A DNA stretch of 16,033 nt from Lentisphaeria bacterium (GTDB taxonomy: Bacteria > Verrucomicrobiota > Lentisphaeria > JABSQK01 > UBA12247), in assembly GCA_003477185.1 (NCBI GenBank), contig DMTJ01000543.1, positions 1-16,033 on the forward strand, given 5' to 3'. This document shows, piece by piece, positions 1-8,300 of this stretch (the stretch's first letter is position 1; the number at the start of each line of letters is the position of its first letter). The notes beneath the pieces were generated by a model. That model did no database searches, had not been told where the DNA came from, and saw only the letters and a program-made list of their open reading frames with translations. Position numbers and translations under genes: made by a program.

Positions 1-2571
1 GAACAGGTCACTGAGCAGCTCGATGAAGCCGAAGAGGCCCTCGAAAAAGCCATCGCCCGCCGCAACGTTCTCGAAGGCCAACTCAAGCTCAAAGTGGACA
101 AAGAGCGCACCGTCGCCCGCATCGTCGTCAAGTCCGAAACCGATGAACTCGAGCAGGAAGAAGCCGCAAGGCAAGCAGTGCTGGCACAGAAACGTGCACT
201 AGAGGAGCAGGCCCGCTTGGAGAGCAAGGAAGGCACTCGTGAGAGTGCCAAGGACGACGCCTGGCGCGCCGTTTTGGCTGCCACTCTCGCGGCCCCACCT
301 GTTGATCGCGGCACGCCCTCGCCCCGGCTCGAAGACGTCCAACAACAAACCCCTGAAGAAGCCGAGTCGCAAGACACGACCGAAGCAGAAATGCGCAGCC
401 TGCGCGCTGAGACCAAACGCCAAGCTCACGAGATGGAATTGCGCCACTCAGCCGCCGCTTCAGAACGCACGCAATCCGCCCAAACCAAGGCGTCCCGCAT
501 GGCCGCTCAGGATAAGTACCTCCGCCAGTTCCGCGAGCACGACGCTGACGCCCGACGCTTCGCCCTGCGCAATCTGGCCGTGGAGCGCAAGGCTCAGGTC
601 GACCCGAACGCCGCACTCACCATGGTCCGTGAGGATCACGAAGAAGAACTGCGTCAGCGAGCTCTCATTGCGAATCAACTCACGACTGAGCCTGCCGCTC
701 CCAAAGTCAGCAACTCAGCCACACCAGCCGGCTGGAAAACCGACCTCCCTGCAGACGCCTTTCGTTACGTCAAGTCCATCCGCATGAAGGGCGAGTGCGA
801 CGTCCGCACCCAAGACGGCTTCGTGCCCATCGAAATTGGCCAAGAATATCCCCTCGGATCCTTCGTCAGAACAGGCAACCACTCTTTCGTAGACCTCGAG
901 TTCATCCCCAACAGCTGGTTCCGAGTTCAGCCTAACACCACGGTCGAAATCACGGAGGGCTCCACAAACTCCAAGCGGAAGACTCTCTACCTTCACCGCG
1001 GCACCATGCGGGTGGAGCTTGATACCCTGCCCGAGAGCCACTATGTCGACGTCGAAACTCGTAGCGTTGCCGCCAGTGCCCGCGACGCACGCTTTACCAT
1101 CAGCTACGAGGACGACGGCGCTGGCCTCCCTCATCATCTGAAGGTCCAGCCACGGGCGCATCGCTTCATCTGCGACCTCGGCGAAGTTGAAATCGCAGCC
1201 CGCCATGAGCGGCCCGACGGCCGCAAATCCTTTGGGGACAGCATGGTGATTCGCATCGGCGCCGGCTCCTCGTTTTCAGGTGTTCTGCAAGACAGTCCCG
1301 GCAGCTACGCCGCGGAGTTGATTGTCGACAAAGGCCAGATTTCAATCCTGCATGGCGATCACACCGGTCCTCGCGCAACCGTCAGCGGTGACGGTGAACC
1401 TTCAGAGCTCGCGATCGCTACGATTCGCGGCACCACAGTTCCCGCCTTTGGCCTAGATGTCCGCACCGGTGCCGCCACCTTCGCCTTCCGCGACGGCGAC
1501 GATCCTACCACCAGCCTAGAACGTCGCCACGGCGCCGTAATTGTCACCAGAAGCGGCTATATTCGCCACCACGAAGCCACCCAAATGATATCGTCTGCGC
1601 GGAACGCAGGCACCGCTTACGGAGACCTCCAGCAGCTCCGCCAAGTGAAAGCCACCGAACGTCGATTGGAATCGCAGACACGACGCGTTGAGCGCTCCAT
1701 CGAACGACTTGCTAAATCAAAAGAAAGCGCAGATGTCGTCATTCTTAACACCGAAATTCTAGCAGCATCCGGCGGCTTGAGCTTTGAAGGCGAGCTTGAT
1801 GAGTCCGAATGGTCGGCGCGCAATGCCGAAGAGGCAAAACGCTATGCGGTAAAAATGGCCGGCGAGGCAGAGCGTCAAGCCGAAGTCCTCGAGCGCGAAG
1901 CAGAGCTGTCAGAAGCTGCCAATCGTCACCGCCTGTTAGTCCAAGAAGAAGACCGCCGTCGCGCATCTTCGGAAGCTGCCGAGATTGCCCGCATGGAGCA
2001 GGAACGACAGATGGCTGAGTTTCAGAGAGATAAGACCCGCTTCCTCAAACGTTATAACAATTCACGCGAACGCGAGCGCGAACGGATGGCTCGCAAGTCT
2101 GCCGTCTATCGCCAACAGATGGAGAACTACCTTGCAGATTCAGAGAAGCGCAAGAAGCGCCGCGAGGAACTCGACACCTACGAGCGCGAAGTCGATATGT
2201 CCAAACTACGGGCGATGGAGTCTGCCGCCCGCGAGCGAATTTCCAAGGAGAATCGAGAGAACGGTCTTGATGATCGCAAGGAAATCCTCAAGGACGAGTT
2301 GGCCAAGCTGGACCTCCAACGGCGCGATCTGAGCAACTCCCGTCATCATGCCCTCCAAGAGCAGGAGGATGCCCGCCTCCGCTATGAGGCACAGAAAGCC
2401 AAGTATCTCGAACGAGTCCACAGAGAGCGTGACCGCGATGAAGATCAACGCTTGCGCCTTCAGGACCGCGAACTGGACAAGTTCCGCCGCGACGAAGAGC
2501 GGCGCGGAGAAGCTGAGCTGCAGGAAGTTCGCCAGGATCAACGCAAGAAGGGCTGGCTCCCTTTCCTCTAG
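1..2571 (+). CDS. Long coiled-coil protein with central FecR-like domain (5' end outside window)
   Basis: The frame is open from base 1 and upstream of the first possible start (GTG at 94) it already encodes coiled-coil-like residues, so the gene almost certainly begins before the window. 856 residues are visible. Residues about 1-240 are Glu/Lys/Arg/Ala-rich and heptad-like. Residues about 254-370 resemble a FecR domain (a beta-rich periplasmic fold): a YPLGSFVRTG turn, then a VDLEF strand, a VQPNTTVEI segment and a LHRGTMRVEL strand, as in the family's 'threshold of effect' beta repeats. A second, less clear beta-rich stretch follows to about 535. The remaining 320 residues are again highly charged coiled coil, ending in GWLPFL. 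No membrane segment or signal peptide is visible, but either could be in the missing N-terminus. FecR itself is a sigma-regulator sensor; with these coiled coils a scaffold or envelope-linked structural role is equally possible. The domain call is moderately sure and the function is unknown. Confidence 0.8.
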   Translation, partial: EQVTEQLDEAEEALEKAIARRNVLEGQLKLKVDKERTVARIVVKSETDELEQEEAARQAVLAQKRALEEQARLESKEGTRESAKDDAWRAVLAATLAAPPVDRGTPSPRLEDVQQQTPEEAESQDTTEAEMRSLRAETKRQAHEMELRHSAAASERTQSAQTKASRMAAQDKYLRQFREHDADARRFALRNLAVERKAQVDPNAALTMVREDHEEELRQRALIANQLTTEPAAPKVSNSATPAGWKTDLPADAFRYVKSIRMKGECDVRTQDGFVPIEIGQEYPLGSFVRTGNHSFVDLEFIPNSWFRVQPNTTVEITEGSTNSKRKTLYLHRGTMRVELDTLPESHYVDVETRSVAASARDARFTISYEDDGAGLPHHLKVQPRAHRFICDLGEVEIAARHERPDGRKSFGDSMVIRIGAGSSFSGVLQDSPGSYAAELIVDKGQISILHGDHTGPRATVSGDGEPSELAIATIRGTTVPAFGLDVRTGAATFAFRDGDDPTTSLERRHGAVIVTRSGYIRHHEATQMISSARNAGTAYGDLQQLRQVKATERRLESQTRRVERSIERLAKSKESADVVILNTEILAASGGLSFEGELDESEWSARNAEEAKRYAVKMAGEAERQAEVLEREAELSEAANRHRLLVQEEDRRRASSEAAEIARMEQERQMAEFQRDKTRFLKRYNNSRERERERMARKSAVYRQQMENYLADSEKRKKRREELDTYEREVDMSKLRAMESAARERISKENRENGLDDRKEILKDELAKLDLQRRDLSNSRHHALQEQEDARLRYEAQKAKYLERVHRERDRDEDQRLRLQDRELDKFRRDEERRGEAELQEVRQDQRKKGWLPFL

Positions 2572-2739
2572 TACTACCTCTCGCGAGAACTGATTGATTT
2601 CCCCTTCTCAAGCAACCTTCGCCGGAGTCACCGAGTCAGATACATTGCCTCACGATCCAGAGAAGCACCTCTGATTCACCGGGTATCGGCTGACCGGCCC
2701 CTTCTCCGTCCTCCTAATACCCTCTTACTTGGAGTTCCC
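2572..2739. other. Intergenic gap with no gene
   Basis: No open frame of note. A perfect 10-bp palindrome, TCTCGCGAGA, lies at 2579-2588, directly after the stop codon of the coiled-coil gene. It has no T-run, so it is not a convincing intrinsic terminator. No clear promoter was found ahead of the DUF1573 gene. Confidence 0.5.
2731..2734 (+). promoter_or_regulatory. Ribosome binding site of the DUF1573 gene
   Basis: GGAG sits five bases before the ATG at 2740 and supports that start. Confidence 0.6.
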
Positions 2740-3483
2740 ATGGCTCGTTTTCTCCTGATCACAGCTTTTATTCCTCTCCTGGCATTCTCGCAAACCCTGA
2801 CCTTCACCGATGGAAGCTCGCACGATTTCGGCGAAATCACTGATAAGGAAAAGGTTTCGCACGATGTGAAATTCAAAAACTCCGGTGACCAAAAACTGAT
2901 TATCTCCTCCGTCAAGGCGTCCTGTGGCTGCACGACAGGGAAGCTCGACAAGAAGGAATACGAACCGGGCGAAGAAGGATCTGTCACCCTAACATTCAAC
3001 CCGCGCGGCAAGTACAACAAGCAAACGAAAAACCTCACCTTCAACACCAATGACCCGGAGAAAAAAAGCCAGGTTTTCCCTTTCACAGCCTTCATCAAGA
3101 CGGACTTCATGGTCAATGGACGCTTCATGTTCCGCTACGAAAATGATGCCTTCACCTCTGACACAGCTTCGGTAAAGTTGCAGAACAACACCGCCTCTCC
3201 GATCTCAGTCGACAACATCCAGGTGCGGAATGCGCTGGCGGAATACCTGACAGTGGTGGATGCCCCGCCGCTGTCTGTACCTGCCAAAGGCACCATCGCC
3301 ATTAAGCTCAAGATTGATTCCGAGTACGCGCCCGTACGTACCGCCTACACCACCACCAATCTCACGATCACAGTCAACGGCAAGAGCACGACAAAGCCAG
3401 TCACGACACAAATCATCGTTCCCAAGCCGCCAGCAACACCTAAGTCGGCAGTGCCTCCCAAGCCAACGCCCGCCAAGCAATAG
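2740..3483 (+). CDS. Exported DUF1573 domain protein
   Basis: A 247-residue protein with an N-terminal signal peptide (hydrophobic core LLITAFIPLLAF, likely cleavage near residue 17 before QTLTF). The mature N-terminal half shows the DUF1573 pattern: HDFGEI, then the paired strand KFKNSGDQKLIISSVKASC and the SCGCT motif (near residue 66), followed by a PGEEGSVTLTFNP strand. DUF1573 is an immunoglobulin-like fold, frequent in PVC bacteria and Bacteroidota, with no firmly established role. Residues about 125-220 look like a second Ig-like unit (LQNNTASPISVDNIQV), and the end is a Pro/Lys-rich tail. Start chosen from the signal peptide and the GGAG site. The next gene follows after about 30 nt, so the two are probably cotranscribed. 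It has more Lys/AAA codons than its neighbours. Family assignment is fairly sure; function unknown. Confidence 0.88.
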   Translation: MARFLLITAFIPLLAFSQTLTFTDGSSHDFGEITDKEKVSHDVKFKNSGDQKLIISSVKASCGCTTGKLDKKEYEPGEEGSVTLTFNPRGKYNKQTKNLTFNTNDPEKKSQVFPFTAFIKTDFMVNGRFMFRYENDAFTSDTASVKLQNNTASPISVDNIQVRNALAEYLTVVDAPPLSVPAKGTIAIKLKIDSEYAPVRTAYTTTNLTITVNGKSTTKPVTTQIIVPKPPATPKSAVPPKPTPAKQ

Positions 3484-3512
3484 TTCGGGCTCCAGTGTTA
3501 TCGTCCCCCCTT

Positions 3513-4796
3513 ATGCGGCGCTGCTGCCTTGCACTCGCGATTTGTTGCGGGATCGCGCACGCTGACGAGCCCCCCCCGCCCGATCATCGCGCAGGGGATC
3601 TGGGCGTCTGGCACGTGGCCCACCTCGAGCCCACCCCACAGCTCGAAGCGGAGTACTCCGACCCGATTGAAGTTCAGAAAATCTATGACCTGCTGTACGA
3701 TAACAAGATTACCGGTCAGCGATTTCTTGACTTCTTCTGGCCCAACCCGACCACTCCGGTCCACAAGCGGATCGAGCGCCTCGAGAGACGCTGGCGCAAC
3801 GCCAGCCACAAACCTCTCATCTACCGCCAGGCAATCCTGCGCCAAGGCAATGAGTTTCAACTTGGCTGGTGGGCCTTCCTCGTCGTTACCTACGAACGAC
3901 ACGATGCGGACAATCCCGCCACAGCAGACATCATCTTTGCCCGTTCTGATGCTGGCAGCACACGCTTCATGGTCGAGCCGCTGGACGTGGCCTTGCGCGA
4001 TAGTCTGTTGTCAGATGGCCTGCAGTACATTGACCACCGTCACCTTCGCGAGAGCCGTAATATCCGCGAGCTTGAACGCGCACGTGCCAAGAAAAAGCGC
4101 ATTGCAGCGCGACGCAAGCTGGTCAATGAAACTTACGGCGGACTGATTCAGCACTACCGCGAGAACGAATCAGAGCCTGGCTTGATCATGGCGGCCGAGG
4201 AGGAGTTCAGCATGCAGCGCGCTGGCGCAATTCCACGCTCCTTCCCACAGCTGCGCCGCCACTACGGAATCAGCCTTCACGCGCCGCCCGTCTATTTCTC
4301 CTGTAATGCGATCTGGACTGTGGATGTCAAGACCTCAATCGGAGTTCTCGAGCTTTATCTAGCCTCCTTGTACACGGGCGAGCGCAAGTACTACATTGCC
4401 GCAGGTGACGATACGATTCGACGCCAACTGACCACTGCCGACGAGCAGAACCAGAAACTTGCGGGCATGTGGCCCTATGGCAAGGAGCAGACCCGGATTA
4501 CCGTACTCGGGATGGGCAAAGTAAAGAGCACATTCGATGGCATTCCTCGCGACTATCTCTTCTTCCTCGTCCGCGCTCAGTCCCCGGATGATCCCTACAA
4601 TAAGTCACTCGCCTACGATGTGCACTTCCTGCGCGAGACCGCGCTGGGCTACCGAGTCACTACCGAGCCAGAGCATTTGCTTGCTGCCCGGATCTTTACC
4701 ACCGCTGGCCTCTCGCTTCCAAGCGGCCCAGCCAAGGATGTGCTTGAAAATCTAAGCGAGAGCAGCCTGCCCCCGTCCTTCGGCAAGCTCGACTGA
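3513..4796 (+). CDS. Exported protein of unknown function
   Basis: I do not recognise this protein. ATG 3513 gives 427 residues and a compact signal peptide (MRRCC, hydrophobic ALAICCGIA, then AHA before DEPPPP). A GTG at 3495, 18 nt earlier, is the alternative; neither start has a good ribosome site. The mature protein begins with a Pro-rich patch and then has an aromatic, Arg-rich region (FLDFFWPNP, RRWRN). Near residues 185-205 there is a very basic helical stretch (RARAKKKRIAARRK). The C-terminal half is mixed alpha/beta, with WPYGKEQTRITVLG and DYLFFLVRAQ. No catalytic motif, membrane helix or repeat stands out. It follows the DUF1573 gene after about 30 nt, so a shared periplasmic or envelope role is inferred, not shown. 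Confidence 0.75.
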   Translation: MRRCCLALAICCGIAHADEPPPPDHRAGDLGVWHVAHLEPTPQLEAEYSDPIEVQKIYDLLYDNKITGQRFLDFFWPNPTTPVHKRIERLERRWRNASHKPLIYRQAILRQGNEFQLGWWAFLVVTYERHDADNPATADIIFARSDAGSTRFMVEPLDVALRDSLLSDGLQYIDHRHLRESRNIRELERARAKKKRIAARRKLVNETYGGLIQHYRENESEPGLIMAAEEEFSMQRAGAIPRSFPQLRRHYGISLHAPPVYFSCNAIWTVDVKTSIGVLELYLASLYTGERKYYIAAGDDTIRRQLTTADEQNQKLAGMWPYGKEQTRITVLGMGKVKSTFDGIPRDYLFFLVRAQSPDDPYNKSLAYDVHFLRETALGYRVTTEPEHLLAARIFTTAGLSLPSGPAKDVLENLSESSLPPSFGKLD

Positions 4797-5314
4797 ACAT
4801 AGTCAGGCCGACGAGCACAAGAGCAGAGTCGGAATGGGGTAAAGATGGAGTGGTTTACGGTGCAGTGTCTGGACGCACCCACCTCTATAATTGCCCCCTA
4901 TCGTCCATTGCTCCTGAGCACCCAGCTGCCGTCTTGCCAACACGCCCAAAATACGTTCTGCCACGCACGATCAACGCCGCGACAGCTGCGTCAATAACTC
5001 GGCCCAGATGACAGGCAGCTACCGGCCCCCCGCCTCTCCCAGATGCATGCCGGCAAGCGCACCGCCGCAGTACCAGTCCAGAACCGCTTTCCCCGTAACC
5101 AACCCTGCATGCCAATCTCCAGCGCCAGTGCGAACTCCGCATCTGTAGCGCACAGGACAGTGCGAGGCCATGCGCTGTCCCCAAGAGGCCGCAGAGACCG
5201 AAGCGAAGCCCGTTGCTCCACAGCGGCAGCAGTACACCACCCCACGACCTAATACAAGAACACCAAAAGAACATTTCATGGACAACTGCAGCTAAAGGAC
5301 ACAAAGGCCCCGTC
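4797..5314. other. Intergenic region, possible decayed coding remnant on the minus strand
   Basis: About 520 bases without an intact gene, lying between convergent genes. Minus-strand frames look protein-like in patches. One runs through a TGAGD motif, then GGALAGMHLGEAGG, reaches an in-frame TAG near 5020, and continues PVIWAELLTQLSRR to a second stop. A neighbouring frame carries EFALALEIGMQGW. TGAGD recalls the C-terminal signature of PfkB-type sugar kinases, but the spacing after it is one residue short of that signature and the following segment is too short. A decayed gene is possible; high GC alone can also open such frames. I saw no tRNA or convincing terminator. A TATAAT at 4886-4891 on the + strand has no matching -35. 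Confidence 0.3.
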
Positions 5315-6775
5315 CTACTTTTTCCCCCTTTTCCTCTTCTTAAGGGTGGGAGCCTTGTTGGCGATAATCCTCTCTTCTGTCTCTATCGGGCTCGCATCGC
5401 CGACCTGGCTCAGGCGCGCTCGGAGGTCCTTCTTCAGTCGGCTAACGACAGTGCGATACTCTGGGTTATCGATCTCGTTCTTGAGCTCGTAAGGATCGTT
5501 TTGGCGATTGTAGAGCTCGTATTCCTGACGATGATACAATTTATGTACCAGAGCTTTGGTGCCGGGCTCCTTGCGTGCCAACTTCACCCACGACGCGCCA
5601 ATGCCCGTGCCCTGCTGGCTCGGGTCTCCCAGCATGCGCTTGGCGACACTGAGCGTGACATTGGAAGTCTGCGAGCCGTGATTCGGGTTGTAGATCAGCG
5701 AAAAGGACTTGTCCCGAATCACCCGGATCGGATAAACGCGCTCCCGATTGTCGATGATGTTGCAGTTGGTGAAGGCGCCATAGACATAGTCATGCAAGAC
5801 CTGCGTCTCGCCCCGAAGAGTCTTGAGCAAGCTTTTGCCATCAAAGTCGCCTGCCGCAATGCTGCCGCCTGCCACTTCTACCAACGTGGGGGCGATGTCC
5901 GCAGTGGCGATCAGTTCCGTACAAGTCGCCCCTGGCTTGGTCATGCCGCTCCAATGCGCCACGATGCCCGTATGCAGGCCGTTGTCGTAGCAGGTCCATT
6001 TGGCGAATGGGAGTTGCGTGCCTTGTTCGCTACAGACAATGAACAGCGTATTCTGCCACAGCTTTCGCGATTCAAGTTCGCCCCGAATTATTCCCACCAG
6101 CACATCGAAGTTGCTGACTTCGGCGTAGTACTTCACCAGCTCGGCTCGCAGCTCTGGCGTGTCCAGCCAATACGGTGGTACTATCAACGAGTCGGCGTCA
6201 TAGGCGCTGCGATCACCAGTAGTGAACGGCGCGTGCGAGTCGTTCGACGCGATAAACAGGCAGAAGGGCTTATTCTCGCTTTGGCATGAGTCGAGAAAGG
6301 CCCGAGTCTCCTCCAGATAATGCTGATTCTGGTCCTGTGACTTATTGCGGCCAGCAATATACTCGAAGGGGTAGGCCTGCTTGGGCCCGACATGTGACTT
6401 ACCAAGCAGGGCCACGCGATAACCGAGCGGCTTGAGATAGTGCGGAATGCTCTTGGTATCTGGCTTTGATTTCGAGTGATTGTGTAGCGTCCCGGTCCGC
6501 CAAGGCGAGCGACCACTGTAGAGTTCCTGACGAAATGGCGCACACATCGCCACCGAGCAGTACGCCCGATCAAAGCGCAGGCCATCACTGGCTAGTTTAT
6601 CGATATTTGGGGTTTTGCAGTCGGTATTGCCGTAAGTCCCCCAGCTATCTCGGTTCATATCATCGGCGAGCAAGAAAACGACATTGGGCTTCCCTTGCGC
6701 ACACTGAGCCAGGACTGCAAAGACTAGGAAAACCCCGATCTTGATTGAGGGCGGTAGCCGAGTAAGTGTGGACAT
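5315..6775 (-). CDS. Exported formylglycine-dependent sulfatase (S1 family)
   Basis: 486 residues. A type I sulfatase hydrolysing sulfate esters, probably on a glycan, in the periplasm or outside. The signal peptide is residues about 1-28 (core IGVFLVFAVLAQCA). NVVFLLADDMN carries metal ligands D38/D39. CAPFR at 78-82, followed by SG at 88, is the Cys-type motif converted to formylglycine by a separate maturase, which is not in this window. GKSH (K126, H128) and NDSH are further active-site segments. Near 249-262 the usual D-H/N-G metal motif reads SEQG, followed by FAKWTCYDNGL, a variant known in some sulfatase subfamilies. The C-terminus has EYELYNRQNDPYELKNE and ends in a Lys/Arg-rich tail. 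The start at 6775 is set by AGGAG five bases upstream and by the signal peptide; an upstream in-frame ATG (6844) would spoil it. It is probably downstream in an operon with the next sulfatase. The substrate cannot be read from sequence. Confidence 0.95.
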   Translation of the reverse strand: MSTLTRLPPSIKIGVFLVFAVLAQCAQGKPNVVFLLADDMNRDSWGTYGNTDCKTPNIDKLASDGLRFDRAYCSVAMCAPFRQELYSGRSPWRTGTLHNHSKSKPDTKSIPHYLKPLGYRVALLGKSHVGPKQAYPFEYIAGRNKSQDQNQHYLEETRAFLDSCQSENKPFCLFIASNDSHAPFTTGDRSAYDADSLIVPPYWLDTPELRAELVKYYAEVSNFDVLVGIIRGELESRKLWQNTLFIVCSEQGTQLPFAKWTCYDNGLHTGIVAHWSGMTKPGATCTELIATADIAPTLVEVAGGSIAAGDFDGKSLLKTLRGETQVLHDYVYGAFTNCNIIDNRERVYPIRVIRDKSFSLIYNPNHGSQTSNVTLSVAKRMLGDPSQQGTGIGASWVKLARKEPGTKALVHKLYHRQEYELYNRQNDPYELKNEIDNPEYRTVVSRLKKDLRARLSQVGDASPIETEERIIANKAPTLKKRKRGKK

Positions 6776-6780
6776 GAGAT

Positions 6781-6785
6781 CTCCT
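6781..6785 (-). promoter_or_regulatory. Ribosome binding site of the downstream sulfatase
   Basis: AGGAG on the minus strand, five bases before the ATG at 6775. It decides this start over the in-frame ATG at 6844. Confidence 0.75.
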
Positions 6786-6809
6786 GTGGAGGCGGTGAAA
6801 AGGAATACC

Positions 6810-7007
6810 CTACTTCTTATCGCGCGGCTTCTTCTTAGGCCCACGCTTATTGGCTCGCTTCGCCGCCAGGTGGGCCTCAGGATCGAGCCAACAGGTCATA
6901 ACTACCTCGCTTGGCATTCTGCCGACCACTAGGCCTTTTTCGAAAAGCACTTCATCGGCCAAACGCATGTCTCTGAGAGAAGTGGTGCCGCCAAACGGAG
7001 CCAGTGG
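6810..7007 (-). pseudogene. Out-of-frame basic C-terminal tail of the upstream sulfatase
   Basis: In a different minus-strand frame from the sulfatase at 6952-8268, 65 codons are open to a TAG at 6810-6812. The end reads LDPEAHLAAKRANKR followed by GPKKKPRDKK, a Lys/Arg-rich tail much like that of the neighbouring sulfatase. A single extra base between about 6954 and 7010 would join the two frames into one protein of about 485 residues, nearly the length of its 486-residue partner, and the intergenic gap would shrink from 176 to 34 nt. The central part of this segment is not recognisably sulfatase, so a rearranged remnant is the alternative. Confidence 0.45.
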
Positions 7008-8268
7008 TCAAGTGAATTTCGGGGCGCGTGCAGCAAAAACTGGGCAGCGCCTTCCACGCGGGATCCGCCTTCCCCAAACTGACAATGGCCTGGAAGAAGC
7101 TCCGGCTGAGCGACGTGGTGGTGTAGAGCCGCTGGCCGTTGTAAAAGGCATTGAAAACGTAGGCATACCTGTGGGTTAGCGCTGTCCGCATATTGTATTG
7201 GCCATTCCCATTCTTCGCATAGAACTGGGTAAAGAAGACATCGCCGCGGTCTGCTAGATCTTTTCCGGCAAACGCTGGCAACAGGCTGACTCCGTCGAAT
7301 CCACCCGGGAATTTGATCCCCGCCACGTCCAGCAGCGTCGGGAAAATATCCATCGTCGAGACAAAGTTGCGTGTGTCGACAGTGCCCGGTGTGATCTTCC
7401 CCGGCCAGCGCACAATGGTCGGCGTACGCGTGCTGTTAGGATACGCATTTCCCTTGGCCGACGGGGCGCTCATCCCATGATCAGCGAGAAAGAAGACAAT
7501 CGTATTTTGGGCGATCTTCCTGACCTCCAGCAGGTCGATCAGACGGCCAGCAACATAATCGCAACGCCGTACGGAACAGTAGTAGTCAGCCAATTCTCCG
7601 CGCACTTCAGGCGTGTCCGGTACGAACTCGGGCACGAAAACTTCAGCCGGGTGGAAGATAGGCCCGAGGTGTGACCATGCCGGTTTTCCTTTACGACTGC
7701 TCAGTTCCTGGCCTTCCGACGAGTGCGTATGGTATGGCTGATGTGGGTAGTGCGAATTCACAACCAGATAGAATTGCCTTCCAGCTTTGGCTGCGTCTTC
7801 CATAAACGCGCCTGCCTCCTCGTAAAACAACTCCGTGTTCCGGCCCATTTCCTCCGCCAGGTCCCACGGTGCATCTGGGTACGGCGTGCTGTGACTGACT
7901 TTTTCAAGAATGCCCACGCGGTAACCGTTCCGGCTCGACGTGCGTGGGATCGTGGAAATGTCCGAGAGGCGAAAATGATGAAACCCTTCACCGCCGCTGC
8001 GATGCGGGAGCCGGCCGCTGTTGATCGCGTTCCGGGATGGCATACAGACCGTGGACGCCACATGTGCTTGGGCAAAGCGCATCCCCTGCCCTGCCAGCCG
8101 ATCCAGACTTGGCGTAATCCCTTCCATTGGCGAGCCGAAACAGCCAACACTGTTCCAATTCATATCATCCGCTGTGATGACCAGAAAATTGACATCCTGC
8201 CTCTCGGCGGGCGCCCCCATCAAGGACCACGGCAGACACCATACCAAACAGAGCAACAACTGCTTCAT
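6952..8268 (-). CDS. Exported formylglycine-dependent sulfatase, probably 3'-frameshifted
   Basis: 438 residues as read. The signal peptide is residues 1-19 (MKQLLLCLVWCLPWSLMG). Sulfatase motifs: VITADDMN with D34/D35; CMPSR at 75-79 followed by SG, the formylglycine site; EKVSHS (K123, H126); NSHYPHQPYH near 171-180; and FLADHG (D263, H264) followed by K272 and RTPTIVRWPG. The C-terminal domain seems wrong: after ADPAWKALPSF the frame gives a Cys/His/Arg-rich run and stops, without the usual (E)LYDLxxDP segment, while a plausible basic tail lies in another frame down to 6810. This suggests a recent frameshift or a sequencing error. The catalytic half is intact, so activity cannot be excluded. 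The start at 8268 is set by GAGGAG five bases upstream; the in-frame ATG at 8295 would prepend charged residues to the signal peptide. First gene of the inferred sulfatase operon. Substrate unknown. Confidence 0.88.
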   Translation of the reverse strand: MKQLLLCLVWCLPWSLMGAPAERQDVNFLVITADDMNWNSVGCFGSPMEGITPSLDRLAGQGMRFAQAHVASTVCMPSRNAINSGRLPHRSGGEGFHHFRLSDISTIPRTSSRNGYRVGILEKVSHSTPYPDAPWDLAEEMGRNTELFYEEAGAFMEDAAKAGRQFYLVVNSHYPHQPYHTHSSEGQELSSRKGKPAWSHLGPIFHPAEVFVPEFVPDTPEVRGELADYYCSVRRCDYVAGRLIDLLEVRKIAQNTIVFFLADHGMSAPSAKGNAYPNSTRTPTIVRWPGKITPGTVDTRNFVSTMDIFPTLLDVAGIKFPGGFDGVSLLPAFAGKDLADRGDVFFTQFYAKNGNGQYNMRTALTHRYAYVFNAFYNGQRLYTTTSLSRSFFQAIVSLGKADPAWKALPSFCCTRPEIHLTTGSVWRHHFSQRHAFGR

Positions 8269-8273
8269 AGCTT

Positions 8274-8279
8274 CTCCTC
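8274..8279 (-). promoter_or_regulatory. Ribosome binding site of the promoter-proximal sulfatase
   Basis: GAGGAG on the minus strand, five bases before the ATG at 8268; it decides this start over the ATG at 8295. Confidence 0.75.
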
Positions 8280-8300
8280 GCAAGACTCGCGACATACTAA

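Noticed and set aside
2579..2588. TCTCGCGAGA palindrome after the coiled-coil gene as terminator or operator
   Set aside because: Too short and lacking a T-run for a terminator; a single copy gives no support for an operator.
5296..5314. Possible terminator after the downstream sulfatase (GGAC/GTCC stem)
   Set aside because: Only four paired bases and no proper T-run; not convincing.
5213..6289. 358-codon plus-strand open frame
   Set aside because: Antisense to the sulfatase, which has all family motifs; the plus frame shows no domain-like pattern.
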